From Alkanophaga liquidiphilum (lineage in GTDB: Archaea > Halobacteriota > Syntropharchaeia > Alkanophagales > B39-G2): DNA of 64,000 nucleotides. Every line of letters begins with the position of its first letter. The stretch's first letter is position 1. Location of the stretch: the NCBI GenBank assembly GCA_029259535.1, contig JAPHEF010000004.1, positions 1 to 64,000 of the forward strand, given 5' to 3'. Shown one piece after another: positions 17,381-25,932 of the stretch. The position numbers were made by a program, and so were the translations under genes. The notes beneath the pieces were generated by a model. That model worked only from the letters and a program-made list of their open reading frames with translations, searched no databases and had not been told where the DNA came from.

Positions 17381-18622
17381 ATCGAAATAAGGTTCCTTGG
17401 CGGCTGCAACGAGGTAGGGCGTTCGGCAATCCTAATCGATGGGAAAGTTCTGCTGGACTATGGGATGAAGCCTGCCGACGTGCCGGAGTTCCCGGTTGGT
17501 GAGGCTTTCCCCGAGGTTGTTGTGGTATCGCATGCGCACCTTGACCATTCGGGCGTCGTGCCGAACCTCATGCGCTCGTCGCCGAGTGTTTATATGACGC
17601 CTGTCACGAGGGAGCTGCTCTACATCCTATGTAAGGACACTCTGAAGCTGGGGAAGGAGCAGGGCATCTGCGTGTTTGATAAGAGGGACTTGAACGACCT
17701 GATGAACTATGCGTTCATGATGCCGTATCGAGAGCGTTTCTGGTCGTCGGGCTACGAGTTCGAGCTCTACGATGCCGGACACATCCCCGGCAGCGCCTCG
17801 GTACACGTGCGCAGCGAGCGGGACGACCTAAATCTGTTCTACACAGGCGACATTAAATTAGAGGACACACGTCTGTTAAAAGGGGCGGACATAAACCCGC
17901 CGGAAACTGACGTCCTGATAATAGAAAGCACATACTTCGGGGAAAAACACCCCGACCGGCGAGAGCTGGAAGAGCGTTTCGTGGCGTCCGTCGAGGAGAC
18001 GCTGGACGCCGGCGGCAACGCCATCGTGCCGTGCTTCGCAGTCGGGCGGACGCAGGAGATGGTAATGATTCTGCATGCGCACGGGATTACGCCATATGTT
18101 GACGGTATGGGGCTGAGCGTGCTCCGCAAGATTAAAAAGCACCTGTCGTTCATGAGGGACGGAGAGGCGCTTGTCGAGGCTTTCAAGGATGCCCGCTTCG
18201 TCACGCCGAAGAGCAGGAAGAAAGTTCTTTCGGAGCCGTCCGTCGTGGTAACGACGGCAGGCATGCTGAACGGCGGACCCGCGCTCTACTATCTTGAGAG
18301 GATAAAAGACGACCCTCGCAGCAAAATCTTGCTCACCGGCTACCAAATCGAAGGCACTAACGGGCGAAGGCTGCTTGAAGAGGGTGTCATCGAGCTGAAC
18401 GGCGGCACAGTCAAAGTGAAAGCACAGGTGGAGCAATATGACTTCTCGGCGCATGCCGACGACTCAGACCTGAAGATGCTCATCGAACGCTTCTGCGAGC
18501 GAGGCGTCGAATACGTGTTCACGGTGCATGGCGAAAATGCGGCGGCGTTTGCAGCGTGGATTCGAGAGAACTTTGACTGCCAGAGCTTTGCTCCTAACCT
18601 CGGAGAGTCGTTTGTGATTTAA
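17381..18622 (+). CDS. Beta-CASP metallo-beta-lactamase ribonuclease
   Basis: RNA-processing nuclease of the metallo-beta-lactamase/beta-CASP superfamily (archaeal aCPSF2/RNase J-like group), about 413 residues without KH domains. Motifs: VVVSHAHLDHSGVVPNL (motif 2), DAGHIPGSASV (motif 3), FYTGDIKLEDTRLL (motif 4), STYFGEKHP, the beta-CASP VPCFAVGRTQEM (A) and FSAHADDSDLKMLIE (B), and FTVHGENAAAFA (C). No ATG, GTG or TTG exists between the S3Ae stop and 17465, yet the family's first strand (EIRFLGGCNEVGRSAILIDG) is encoded there. I therefore place the start at ATC 17381, with GGGGGT 7 nt upstream. ATG 17465 would delete that strand. Confidence 0.85.
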   Translation: MEIRFLGGCNEVGRSAILIDGKVLLDYGMKPADVPEFPVGEAFPEVVVVSHAHLDHSGVVPNLMRSSPSVYMTPVTRELLYILCKDTLKLGKEQGICVFDKRDLNDLMNYAFMMPYRERFWSSGYEFELYDAGHIPGSASVHVRSERDDLNLFYTGDIKLEDTRLLKGADINPPETDVLIIESTYFGEKHPDRRELEERFVASVEETLDAGGNAIVPCFAVGRTQEMVMILHAHGITPYVDGMGLSVLRKIKKHLSFMRDGEALVEAFKDARFVTPKSRKKVLSEPSVVVTTAGMLNGGPALYYLERIKDDPRSKILLTGYQIEGTNGRRLLEEGVIELNGGTVKVKAQVEQYDFSAHADDSDLKMLIERFCERGVEYVFTVHGENAAAFAAWIRENFDCQSFAPNLGESFVI

Positions 18623-18680
18623 GACGCACGAGCAGGACGAGGCGATTCGGATTCAGCAAGGTAAGTTGAAAACGCAAGGC

Positions 18681-19901
18681 TCAGAGTTGCCTTGACAGAG
18701 CCACAAGGTAATCGCTTTTCCTTTTAAAGCCGTGCTGCTTTGCGAGTTTTTTGAGTGCCTTGTCGAAGCCGCTGCCGTATTGTGCTGCCCTTTTTCTGCG
18801 TAGCGCCACCGCCTCATTCACGCCGACGCTCGCGGCAACGAGCCGCAGGATGTATTTGCTCACGACGCCACTACTATCGATGTCGCAATGCAGCTTCCAC
18901 GCCGCCGGCAACCCTAAGGCAAAGGTCACGAGCCGCCTGTCGAGGAACGGCAGCCGTAGCTCTAAACCCTGCGCCGCTGCCACTACGTAGTCCCTGTAAA
19001 GGTCGCGCTCATGCATCGAGAGCAGTCCCTCTAAGCACGCTTCGTTCAGCCTTTCCAAGCCTGCAGCCCTGTGCCGCTCGTAGCCCGCAAACAGCTCTTC
19101 GGAACCGAGCCCCGAAAACACAACGCTCACGTCCCTCGCCGCAAGACGGCAGGCGGCGAGCAGCGGAAGCGCCACGCCGACCTTGACGACGTCCGGCTCC
19201 TCAAGGATTTTTAAAACCTCCTTCACGAGCGGCTCGACCTCGTCGAAACGCACAACCGCCTCCTCAAGCTCGAAGCCATGTAGCTCGGCAGATGCCCGTG
19301 CCCACCTCAGGTCCTCAGCCTCAGTTCCGCTCCAAGAAACGCCAGCGGCGTAACACACAAAGTCCGCACCTAAATGCTTGCAAATCATCGCGAGAAGTGT
19401 AGAGTCCACACCGCCAGAAAACAGGACGCCGACACGCCTCCCCTGCTCAAGCCGCTTTGCAACAGCGTCGAAAAGCAACTCTCTTAGCCGCTCTTTCGCA
19501 ACTTCAAAGTCCGACGGTGGCGACAACGCTTCGAAAAAGCGACGACGCACCGTCCTCATTTCCCGCTCCCGAAAATTAAAAAGCAGCAACTCCCTTGGGT
19601 TAAGCGCCTTCACCTCAGCAGACACCGGCAGACGCCGCCGCAGCTCGCCACGCAGCGACGAAAAGTAAATACAATAGTCGTGGACGGTATACCAAAGCGG
19701 TCTGACGCCCAGCACGTCCCTCACAAGAACGACGACGCCGCCGTCGCTGAACGCAAAGGCGTAGTCGCAATCTAAGTCGAGAGCTTCAATCCTCCCCGCT
19801 TTAACCTCCTCGAAGAGCGATTTTAGGTCGGGAACGCCCTCGTAGCAAGTAATGTCTGCGCGGACGCCCGCCTCCCCCTCGCAAAAATGCCCTGAAATCA
19901 C
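18681..19901 (-). CDS. Asparagine-synthetase-like protein lacking the glutaminase cysteine
   Basis: 406 residues. The C-terminal half is an ATP-pyrophosphatase domain of the asparagine synthetase type: RRVGVLFSGGVDSTLLAMI (PP-loop), VVFSGLGSEELFAGYERH and LELRLPFLDRRLV. The N-terminal part is a shortened N-terminal-nucleophile-like domain (YAFAFSDGGVVVLVRDVLGV) but begins MISGHFCEGE, without the Met-Cys-Gly needed for glutamine hydrolysis. It could use free ammonia or have another amide acceptor. A monocistronic leftward gene. Confidence 0.78.
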   Translation of the reverse strand: MISGHFCEGEAGVRADITCYEGVPDLKSLFEEVKAGRIEALDLDCDYAFAFSDGGVVVLVRDVLGVRPLWYTVHDYCIYFSSLRGELRRRLPVSAEVKALNPRELLLFNFREREMRTVRRRFFEALSPPSDFEVAKERLRELLFDAVAKRLEQGRRVGVLFSGGVDSTLLAMICKHLGADFVCYAAGVSWSGTEAEDLRWARASAELHGFELEEAVVRFDEVEPLVKEVLKILEEPDVVKVGVALPLLAACRLAARDVSVVFSGLGSEELFAGYERHRAAGLERLNEACLEGLLSMHERDLYRDYVVAAAQGLELRLPFLDRRLVTFALGLPAAWKLHCDIDSSGVVSKYILRLVAASVGVNEAVALRRKRAAQYGSGFDKALKKLAKQHGFKRKSDYLVALSRQL

Positions 19902-20080
19902 AAAATAAAGATTAGCGTCTCTGATTTAGCAGTTACGCTTACTTCGCGAGACCGCCTCATGGAAGTAATAGCGTTTGCCATTCCCGCCGTAAGGGCCACT
20001 TTTGAGGTCAGAAAAAAGTGCCGAGTGCGTGCCACATCACAATTAAGAATAGTAGAGTGGATTAAGATATTCTACAGAAG

Positions 20081-20325
20081 TCAACTACCCCTCCCTGACG
20101 GAAGGGGCTTGTAGGTGATTCCAATGTGGAACCCCTACATCAGGCCGGTTGACCGCGGCCCTGCGGACAGGAGCCCGCTCCCGTCCACAAGCATCATCGC
20201 CCTCGAAGCGTCCGGGTGCCTTAGGGCTTCCGCTTAAGCAATGTTAAAACATAAGTTTAAAAAGTTAACGGAGGTGAGAAGCCCGCTTTCCTTCCCACCC
20301 TTACGGATGGGGTCTCCAGCGGGCG
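20081..20325 (-). mobile_element. Non-autonomous IS200/IS605-type repeat, copy A
   Basis: About 245 bp, matching 39786-40047 in inverted orientation. Shared parts are TCAACTACC at the end, a hairpin, CTTGTAGGTGATT, CCCCTACATCAGG, a palindrome around GAGCCCGCTC (GTCCAC/GTGGAC arms), GCATCATCGCCC, GGTGCCTTAGGGCTTCCGC, and a distal hairpin (GCCCGCT...AGCGGGC, 20280-20320). On the minus strand this reads left-end hairpin to right-end hairpin plus GGTAGTTGA, the right-end style of the 2452-2711 element. No protein is encoded. Its left end lies 15 nt before aspS. Confidence 0.6.
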
Positions 20326-20339
20326 CGTGAGGTGAAAAG

Positions 20340-21650
20340 ATGGAAGGGCACGTCCCTAGGACGCATTACTCCAAAGAGATACGCCCGGAGATGGACGGCG
20401 AGGAGGTCGTGGCGGCGGGCTGGGTGCACGAGCGCCGTGATCTCGGCGGCTTGCTCTTTTTGATACTCAGGGATAGGGAGGGCTTCGTCCAAGTAACGCT
20501 GCGCAAGGACCGGACGAGCGAGAAGCTTCTTGAGTGTGTTAAGCGGCTGAGCAAAGAGTCGGTCGTCTCGGTGCGTGGCATCGTGCGCAGCGACAAAAGG
20601 GCGCCGAATGGATGCGAGCTCATCCCCAAGGAGATAAAGGTGCTGAGCGTAGCCGAGACGCCGCTACCGCTCGAAGTTTCAGGTCGCATAAGGTCTGAAC
20701 TTGATACGAGGCTCGACGTTCGGTTTCTGGACCTGCGAATCCCGCGTAACCGGGAAATCTTCAGAATACGGAGCGAAGTTCTGAAGGAGATAAGAAGGTT
20801 TTTGGACGGGCGGGGCTTCATTGAGGTGAATACCCCGAAAATCGTGGCGGCGGCGACCGAAGGTGGCACCGCCCTCTTCCCAATTTCGTATTTTGAGCGG
20901 GAAGCCTTCCTGAGCCAGAGCCCGCAGCTCTACAAGCAAATGTTGATGGCGACCGGACTCGACAGGGTTTACGAGATTGCGCCGATTTTCAGAGCCGAGG
21001 AGCACGACACGACGAGGCATTTGAACGAGGCGACGTCCGCCGACATCGAAGCGGCGTTCGCCGACCACGAATGGGTGATGCGCACGCTGGAAGCGCTTAT
21101 CGCCTCCGTTTACGAGAACATCCGGGAGAATTCCAGCGGAAGCCTTGAGGTTCTAGGGGTAGAGCTGCCGGAGGTGAAGCCGCCATTCGAGCGGATAACC
21201 TATACCGAAGCTTTAGAGCTGCTGGCGGAGCGTAGCGTCGAGCTTGAGTGGGGGGAAGACCTGAGCACCGCCGCCGAGAAAACGCTCGGTGAAATCATGG
21301 GCGCCCACTATTTCATCGTAGAATGGCCGACGAGCGTCAAACCCTATTACACGATGCCTTTCGAGGGTCGTGAAGAAGTCTGCAAAGCGTTCGACCTCAT
21401 GCATCCAAGAATGGAGCTTGCCTCGGGATCGCAGAGGATTCATGACTATGAAATGCTACGTGCGAGCATAGAGCGGTGCGGGCTGAGCCCTGAAAGCTTC
21501 AAGTTCTATCTGGATGCGTTCCGCTACGGCATGCCGCCGCATGCCGGCTGGGGGCTCGGCGTCGAAAGACTCCTGATGACCATGCTCGAAATCGAGAACA
21601 TTAGAGAGGTCATCCTCTTCCCCAGAGACCGCAAAAGGCTCGTGCCGTAG
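20340..21650 (+). CDS. aspS: Aspartyl-tRNA synthetase (archaeal type)
   Basis: 436-residue class II synthetase: N-terminal OB-fold (VVAAGWVHERRDLGGLLFL), motif 1 with FLDGRGFIEVNTPKIV, SPQLYKQMLMATGLDRVYEI, motif 2 FRAEEHDTTRHLNEATSAD and motif 3 GWGLGVERLLM. The length without a bacterial GAD insertion is archaeal. GGTGA lies 5 nt before the ATG. Whether it also charges tRNA-Asn cannot be decided here. Its leader and probable promoter lie within a mobile-element remnant. Confidence 0.95.
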   Translation: MEGHVPRTHYSKEIRPEMDGEEVVAAGWVHERRDLGGLLFLILRDREGFVQVTLRKDRTSEKLLECVKRLSKESVVSVRGIVRSDKRAPNGCELIPKEIKVLSVAETPLPLEVSGRIRSELDTRLDVRFLDLRIPRNREIFRIRSEVLKEIRRFLDGRGFIEVNTPKIVAAATEGGTALFPISYFEREAFLSQSPQLYKQMLMATGLDRVYEIAPIFRAEEHDTTRHLNEATSADIEAAFADHEWVMRTLEALIASVYENIRENSSGSLEVLGVELPEVKPPFERITYTEALELLAERSVELEWGEDLSTAAEKTLGEIMGAHYFIVEWPTSVKPYYTMPFEGREEVCKAFDLMHPRMELASGSQRIHDYEMLRASIERCGLSPESFKFYLDAFRYGMPPHAGWGLGVERLLMTMLEIENIREVILFPRDRKRLVP

Positions 21651-21790
21651 CACGTTGCCGCAGCGTCTCCCTGCGGCCGGCGATTTTTGTCTCCATTTTC
21701 ACCAAATAGAGCAGTCCAAAACAAAAAAGCTCTTCGTATATAGTCGCTTTCAGTCGCTTCATAATACCTCTGCAATCAAAACACATCGTT

Positions 21791-21804
21791 AAATTTATAT
21801 AATA
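21791..21804 (+). promoter_or_regulatory. TATA box upstream of gar1-tfb
   Basis: An AAATTTATATAATA element is found about 40-50 nt before the gar1 start, in an A+T-rich gap after aspS. With transcription starting about 25 nt downstream it leaves a short leader carrying AAGGAGGGG. Confidence 0.55.
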
Positions 21805-21842
21805 AGTTGCGCAAATAATGATGAACTGAAAAGGAGGGGACT

Positions 21843-22130
21843 TTGAGGAAGATAGGAAACGTGCTTCACGTGTTAGATAAGACTTTAGTAGTGAGGGGCG
21901 GAAGGGAAGTTGTTGCTTCTAAATTAGTTGGTTCTTTTGTTGCTGTGGGAGACGGCATCATGGGGAGGATTAGCGACGTATTTGGACCTGTAAAGAAGCC
22001 GTATATGAGCGTGCGTATTTTAGAGGGGGTTAACCGTGTAGAGGCGTTGAGGTTGTGCGGGAAAGCTGTGCATCTTAGGGCAAGGAAGGGAAGAAAAGAG
22101 CGGAAAGAGGGGCGGCAATGGAAAAAGTAA
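21843..22130 (+). CDS. gar1: H/ACA ribonucleoprotein subunit Gar1
   Basis: 95 residues. Archaeal Gar1 binds Cbf5 in the pseudouridylation guide complex. The six-stranded core is seen as IGNVLHVLDKTLVVRG, VGSFVAVGDGIMGRISDVFGPVKKPYMSVR, followed by a basic tail (RARKGRKERKEGR). The start is a TTG with AAGGAGGGG just upstream. The last 13 nt overlap tfb, the usual archaeal gar1-tfb pairing. Confidence 0.85.
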   Translation: MRKIGNVLHVLDKTLVVRGGREVVASKLVGSFVAVGDGIMGRISDVFGPVKKPYMSVRILEGVNRVEALRLCGKAVHLRARKGRKERKEGRQWKK

Positions 22131-22831
22131 GCATGAAAACAGGCGGGCGGACGGACGAAGAGCGGGCTCGTTTGTATAAGCTGAGCAAGTGGCATCGAAA
22201 AATGCGGATGAGTGAGACGATGCGAAGGAATTTGGCAATAGCGGAGCCGGAGATAGAGAGAATGGCTTCTGAGCTTTCGATTCCTGCGGATGTTAAAGAG
22301 CGTTGTCTTGAGATATATAAGATGGCGGTGGAGCGAGGTTTGATAAAAGGGCGAAGCATAGAAGGCGTGGTCGCAGCCTCCATATATATGGCGTGTCGGG
22401 AGTGCGGCATGCCCCGGACGCTGGACGAGATTGCAGCAGCATCCCTCAGCAAGAAGCAGGTTAAAAACAAAAGAGCCATACTGGAGACGAAAGTCGAGGT
22501 GGGGAAGATATACAGGTTCCTGCGTAAGGAGCTTGAGATAAAATTGCCAGTGGTGTCTCCCATGGAATACATAAACAGGTTTTGTAAAAGGCTCAAGCTG
22601 AAGGACGAGACCAGAGAGAAAGCTATGGAGATAGTAAGTGAAGCGTCGGAAAGGGAATTAATCAGCGGGAAGGGTCCGATAGGGATAGCAGCCGCCGCCA
22701 TTTACATTGCTTCAATCTTATGCAACGATAAGAGGACGCAGAAGGACGTCGCCAACGCTACGGGCGTCACGGAAGTTACAATACGCAACCGGTATAAGGA
22801 ACTTGTGAGCAAGTTGCGTATTAAGTTTTGA
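22118..22831 (+). CDS. tfb: Transcription initiation factor B lacking the zinc ribbon
   Basis: 237 residues. Two cyclin-like repeats bind TBP and the BRE/TATA region: repeat 1 about 40-130 (IKGRSIEGVVAASIYMACREC), repeat 2 about 135-237 (SGKGPIGIAAAAIYIASILC, then a recognition helix TGVTEVTIRNRYKEL). The N-terminal Cys4 zinc ribbon that recruits RNA polymerase in ordinary TFB (about 300 residues) is absent: the protein begins MEKVSMKTGGRTDEERARLY just before the region following the B-finger. No cysteine pairs occur in any frame of the gar1 overlap that could supply it. Another full-length TFB may exist elsewhere in the genome. Confidence 0.88.
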   Translation: MEKVSMKTGGRTDEERARLYKLSKWHRKMRMSETMRRNLAIAEPEIERMASELSIPADVKERCLEIYKMAVERGLIKGRSIEGVVAASIYMACRECGMPRTLDEIAAASLSKKQVKNKRAILETKVEVGKIYRFLRKELEIKLPVVSPMEYINRFCKRLKLKDETREKAMEIVSEASERELISGKGPIGIAAAAIYIASILCNDKRTQKDVANATGVTEVTIRNRYKELVSKLRIKF

Positions 22832-22833
22832 CA

Positions 22834-24246
22834 ATGCAAGAAGAGCACAAGCAATTGAAATTATTTTTTGAGCCTCGAGCTGTTGCGTTTGTAGGCATTT
22901 CCGCGAAAACGGGAGCCCTTGCGTTCAACGCCCTTGAGAATCTACTGGCATGTGGCTACGAGGGGCGAATATACCCGGTGAATCCGAATGCCGACGACAT
23001 TTTAGGCTTAAAGGCGTATCCCGACGTCAAGAGCTTGCCGGGGCCCGTGGACCTTGCGGTCATCTCGACGCGGCGGTCCTTGGTTCCAGAAATCGTTAAA
23101 GAGTGTGTGGAAGAAGGGATAAGAGCAATAATCGTGATAGGGCAGGGCTTTTCGGATGCTGGCGATGAGGAGGGGCGGCAGCTGGAGGAGAAGGTTGTGA
23201 GAATTGCGAGGGCTGGTGGCGCAAGAATCCTCGGACCGAACACCATTGGCGTGACGAATCCTTTTTTTAATTTTACAACGTCGTTCTTGAGACAACTACG
23301 TATTGAGAAGCTACCTATTGCGCTGATATGTCAGAGCGGCATTTTCTTTGGTGGTTTCTGCGACGGGCTGCGGTTGCTGGGCAAGGGCATTGATATTGGG
23401 AATGCGAGCGACGTGGGCGTTGCGGACTGCCTTGAGTATTTCGAAGATGACGAGGACGTGCGGCTCATCGTCGTGCACATCGAGGGCGTTCGCCGCTCAG
23501 GCGAGGGACGCCGCATCCTCGAAGTTGCGGGGCGTGTTTCAAAGCGGAAGCCTATAATCGTATTTAAGACGGGGCGTGGGCGGCAGGCGGCGTCCGCAAT
23601 ACGCTCGCACACCGCATCACTCGTTGGCGACGACGATGTCTGGGATGCTGCGTTTGGGCAGTGCGGTGTGCTCCGAACACGCGACCTTGATGAGCTTCAT
23701 GACCTCGTACGAGCGTTCTGCAACTTGCTGCCGACGAAAGTCGAAAACGTAGCCATCGTCACACTCAGTGGCGGCATGGGCGTCATGGCGCTCGACGCCT
23801 GCGACGAATATGGATTAAGGGCGGCGACACTCTCTGCGGAAACGCTCCAAAAGCTCAGAGAATTGCTGCCAGCATGGCTTGAGGTTAAGAATCCTGTGGA
23901 TATATTTCCTGCGATAATGTCAGCAGAGGAGAAAGGTGAAGTTTTGATGCGGAGCGTCGAAGCTGTCTTGTCGGATGAAAATGTTGATGCGCTCTTGTTG
24001 GTTGCGGGCACTTGGCTTGAGGTGGTTGCGCCGCCACTTTCCGATGTTTTGAAGGCTGCGGGCAGCTTCGGGAAGCCTGTTATTTGGTGTCCTTATTTGG
24101 ACTGGGCGTTTAACGTTTCCGTCGAGGACGTGGAGCAAAAGTTAAAAGAAAAGGGCGTGGAGAACGTTGCGGTCCTCCCAACGCCGGAGCGTGCCGTGCG
24201 GGCGCTGGCAGCGCTCCAAAAGTATGTGGAATTCAGAAAAAATTAG
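22834..24246 (+). CDS. Acyl-/acetyl-CoA synthetase (ADP-forming), alpha subunit
   Basis: About 470 residues. Makes ATP from an acyl-CoA, ADP and phosphate, or runs in reverse. The CoA-binding Rossmann domain is FFEPRAVAFVGISAKTGALA; succinyl-CoA-synthetase-like domains follow with RILGPNTIGV, CQSGIF and IVFKTGRGRQAASAIRSHTA, the last holding the phosphorylated His, and VDIFPA. The ATP-grasp beta subunit is missing and not adjacent. ATG 22834 lies just after the tfb stop, so the gene is probably co-transcribed with gar1-tfb. Confidence 0.85.
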   Translation: MQEEHKQLKLFFEPRAVAFVGISAKTGALAFNALENLLACGYEGRIYPVNPNADDILGLKAYPDVKSLPGPVDLAVISTRRSLVPEIVKECVEEGIRAIIVIGQGFSDAGDEEGRQLEEKVVRIARAGGARILGPNTIGVTNPFFNFTTSFLRQLRIEKLPIALICQSGIFFGGFCDGLRLLGKGIDIGNASDVGVADCLEYFEDDEDVRLIVVHIEGVRRSGEGRRILEVAGRVSKRKPIIVFKTGRGRQAASAIRSHTASLVGDDDVWDAAFGQCGVLRTRDLDELHDLVRAFCNLLPTKVENVAIVTLSGGMGVMALDACDEYGLRAATLSAETLQKLRELLPAWLEVKNPVDIFPAIMSAEEKGEVLMRSVEAVLSDENVDALLLVAGTWLEVVAPPLSDVLKAAGSFGKPVIWCPYLDWAFNVSVEDVEQKLKEKGVENVAVLPTPERAVRALAALQKYVEFRKN

Positions 24247-24379
24247 CTCCAAGGGACTTTTCGCCTACTCCTACAACGTATCACATTAGAGCGTGCGTTT
24301 CCGTGAGCCGGTATGATTGCAAAGGGGTTTACGGGAATGAACAGAAAGCTTTTCTTTCTTCAAAACATCTAATCCGTTG

Positions 24380-25510
24380 ATGAACCCCGATTTAGCTCTC
24401 GCACTCCTCGGCTTCGGGCTGGCTGGTGTCACTACATACATCTTAACACACCTTAAGCATCTGGAGGCCTTACCTTCAAGTGATGAGTGTGAGGAATATC
24501 TGAGGGTATCAATAGTTATTCCAGTTAGGAACGAGGAGGATACTATAAAGGAGTGTCTTGACTCCATCATAAACTTGGATTATCCTGATTATGAGGTCAT
24601 AGTGGTGGAAGGTAGCTCGACGGATGCTACAAGGCGCATCCTAAAAAGGTACGAAGGGCGCATAAAAATCCTCGACGAAGGCAGGCTCCCAGAGGGCTGG
24701 ATAGGGAAAAACTGGGCCTGCTACAAGGGATATACGGTGGCTGATGGCGATCTACTTCTCTTCACAGACGGCGATACCATACATAGCACTGATAGCCTTA
24801 GAAGAGCTGTATGCGTATTAATGCGGGAAGGGGCTGGGCTCTTAACTTTGATGCCGAAAGCTCGTGTGAGGAGTTTCTGGGAAGCCCTAATACTCCCATT
24901 ACTAGCTTTCTTAATAATAGTCTACACTAAGGCATGGCGCATAAACAGGGATCTGCATGATGCTTTTGCGAATGGACAATATCTTCTCTTTAGCCGTGGG
25001 GTTTATGAAGCAATTGGGAGGCATGAAGCTGTTAGAGATATGCTTGTAGAAGACTACGCGTTGGCGCAATTGGTGAGAAAGCATGGATATAAATTAAGGT
25101 TTTACTGGGCGCCTGAAACGCTCAAAGTTCAAATGTATAGAAACTTCACCGAGTTGTGGGAGGGGTGGATCAAAAACATATATCTCGGAATTGGAAATCC
25201 ATCGTCCGCTGCCCTGGCAATTACAGAAATCATCATATTAGGAGTTGCGCCATTCATCATCACCCTCTATGGTGTCATAACTACAAATCTGGGTATCACT
25301 TTACTCGGTGCCCCTTCATCAATCCTCATGCTCTGTGCGGGCTTCATAATTCAGAAAGAAGCGGGATCAAAGCCACTCTTGACATTTCTAACACCTGTGG
25401 CCATAATCATCGTGGCGACCATAATACTCGTGTCTATGATCTGCTATCACAAGGGGGTAGTTAGATGGAAAGGACGGACATATAAGCCTAAAGTTGTAAG
25501 AATACGATAA
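24380..25510 (+). CDS. Membrane glycosyltransferase, family 2
   Basis: 376 residues: one N-terminal membrane segment (about 3-22), a GT-A domain (RVSIVIPVRNEEDTIKECLD, EVIVVEGSSTDATRRIL, LPEGWIGKNWACYKG, LLLFTDGDT with the DxD, and VEDYALAQLVRKHG), then three C-terminal hydrophobic segments (about 180-195, 275-320, 335-360). The WIGKNWA-then-DGDT pattern resembles hopanoid/carotenoid-associated transferases, so a polyprenyl or lipid acceptor is plausible. Flanked by gaps and not part of a visible cell-surface cluster. Confidence 0.82.
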   Translation: MNPDLALALLGFGLAGVTTYILTHLKHLEALPSSDECEEYLRVSIVIPVRNEEDTIKECLDSIINLDYPDYEVIVVEGSSTDATRRILKRYEGRIKILDEGRLPEGWIGKNWACYKGYTVADGDLLLFTDGDTIHSTDSLRRAVCVLMREGAGLLTLMPKARVRSFWEALILPLLAFLIIVYTKAWRINRDLHDAFANGQYLLFSRGVYEAIGRHEAVRDMLVEDYALAQLVRKHGYKLRFYWAPETLKVQMYRNFTELWEGWIKNIYLGIGNPSSAALAITEIIILGVAPFIITLYGVITTNLGITLLGAPSSILMLCAGFIIQKEAGSKPLLTFLTPVAIIIVATIILVSMICYHKGVVRWKGRTYKPKVVRIR

Positions 25511-25932
25511 GCGCCCGCATGCTCCCCTCGGGGAGCAATCTCACACTTTGTTTTCAAGGTTCTTTATTCCTATGGTGTTTTATTCCTTTTCAAATAAGCT
25601 TCTCACGAAGCCTAGACCTCATATCCCCTACTATTCCTATTCCTCTCAAGACGCCACGTCCCGTGATTGTAATTACAATATTTAAATATTTTCAGCTCGA
25701 TCTAATCCGGGATGCCAGCTGGATGTTTGACTTGGACGCTTTCACAGAGAGAGGGAATAAAACCGATATATTTTAAAGACTGAGAATAGGAGAACAGAGA
25801 AGAAGGTAGCTTCTTTTGATTTGCCTGCATTTACTCTGCCTAAACTAATCCTCTGTTAGCTACCTAAATTTAATCTACCTTTGCCCGATTTTAGCTCAGC
25901 TCAAAAAAGGAAAAATTAGATGTTACGACGCT
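25511..25932. other. A+T-rich intergenic region without a supported gene
   Basis: About 420 bases between the glycosyltransferase and a small membrane-protein remnant. It contains several TATA-like tracts (near 25680 and 25768) and no frame with genome-like codon use. Nothing else is seen. Confidence 0.5.
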
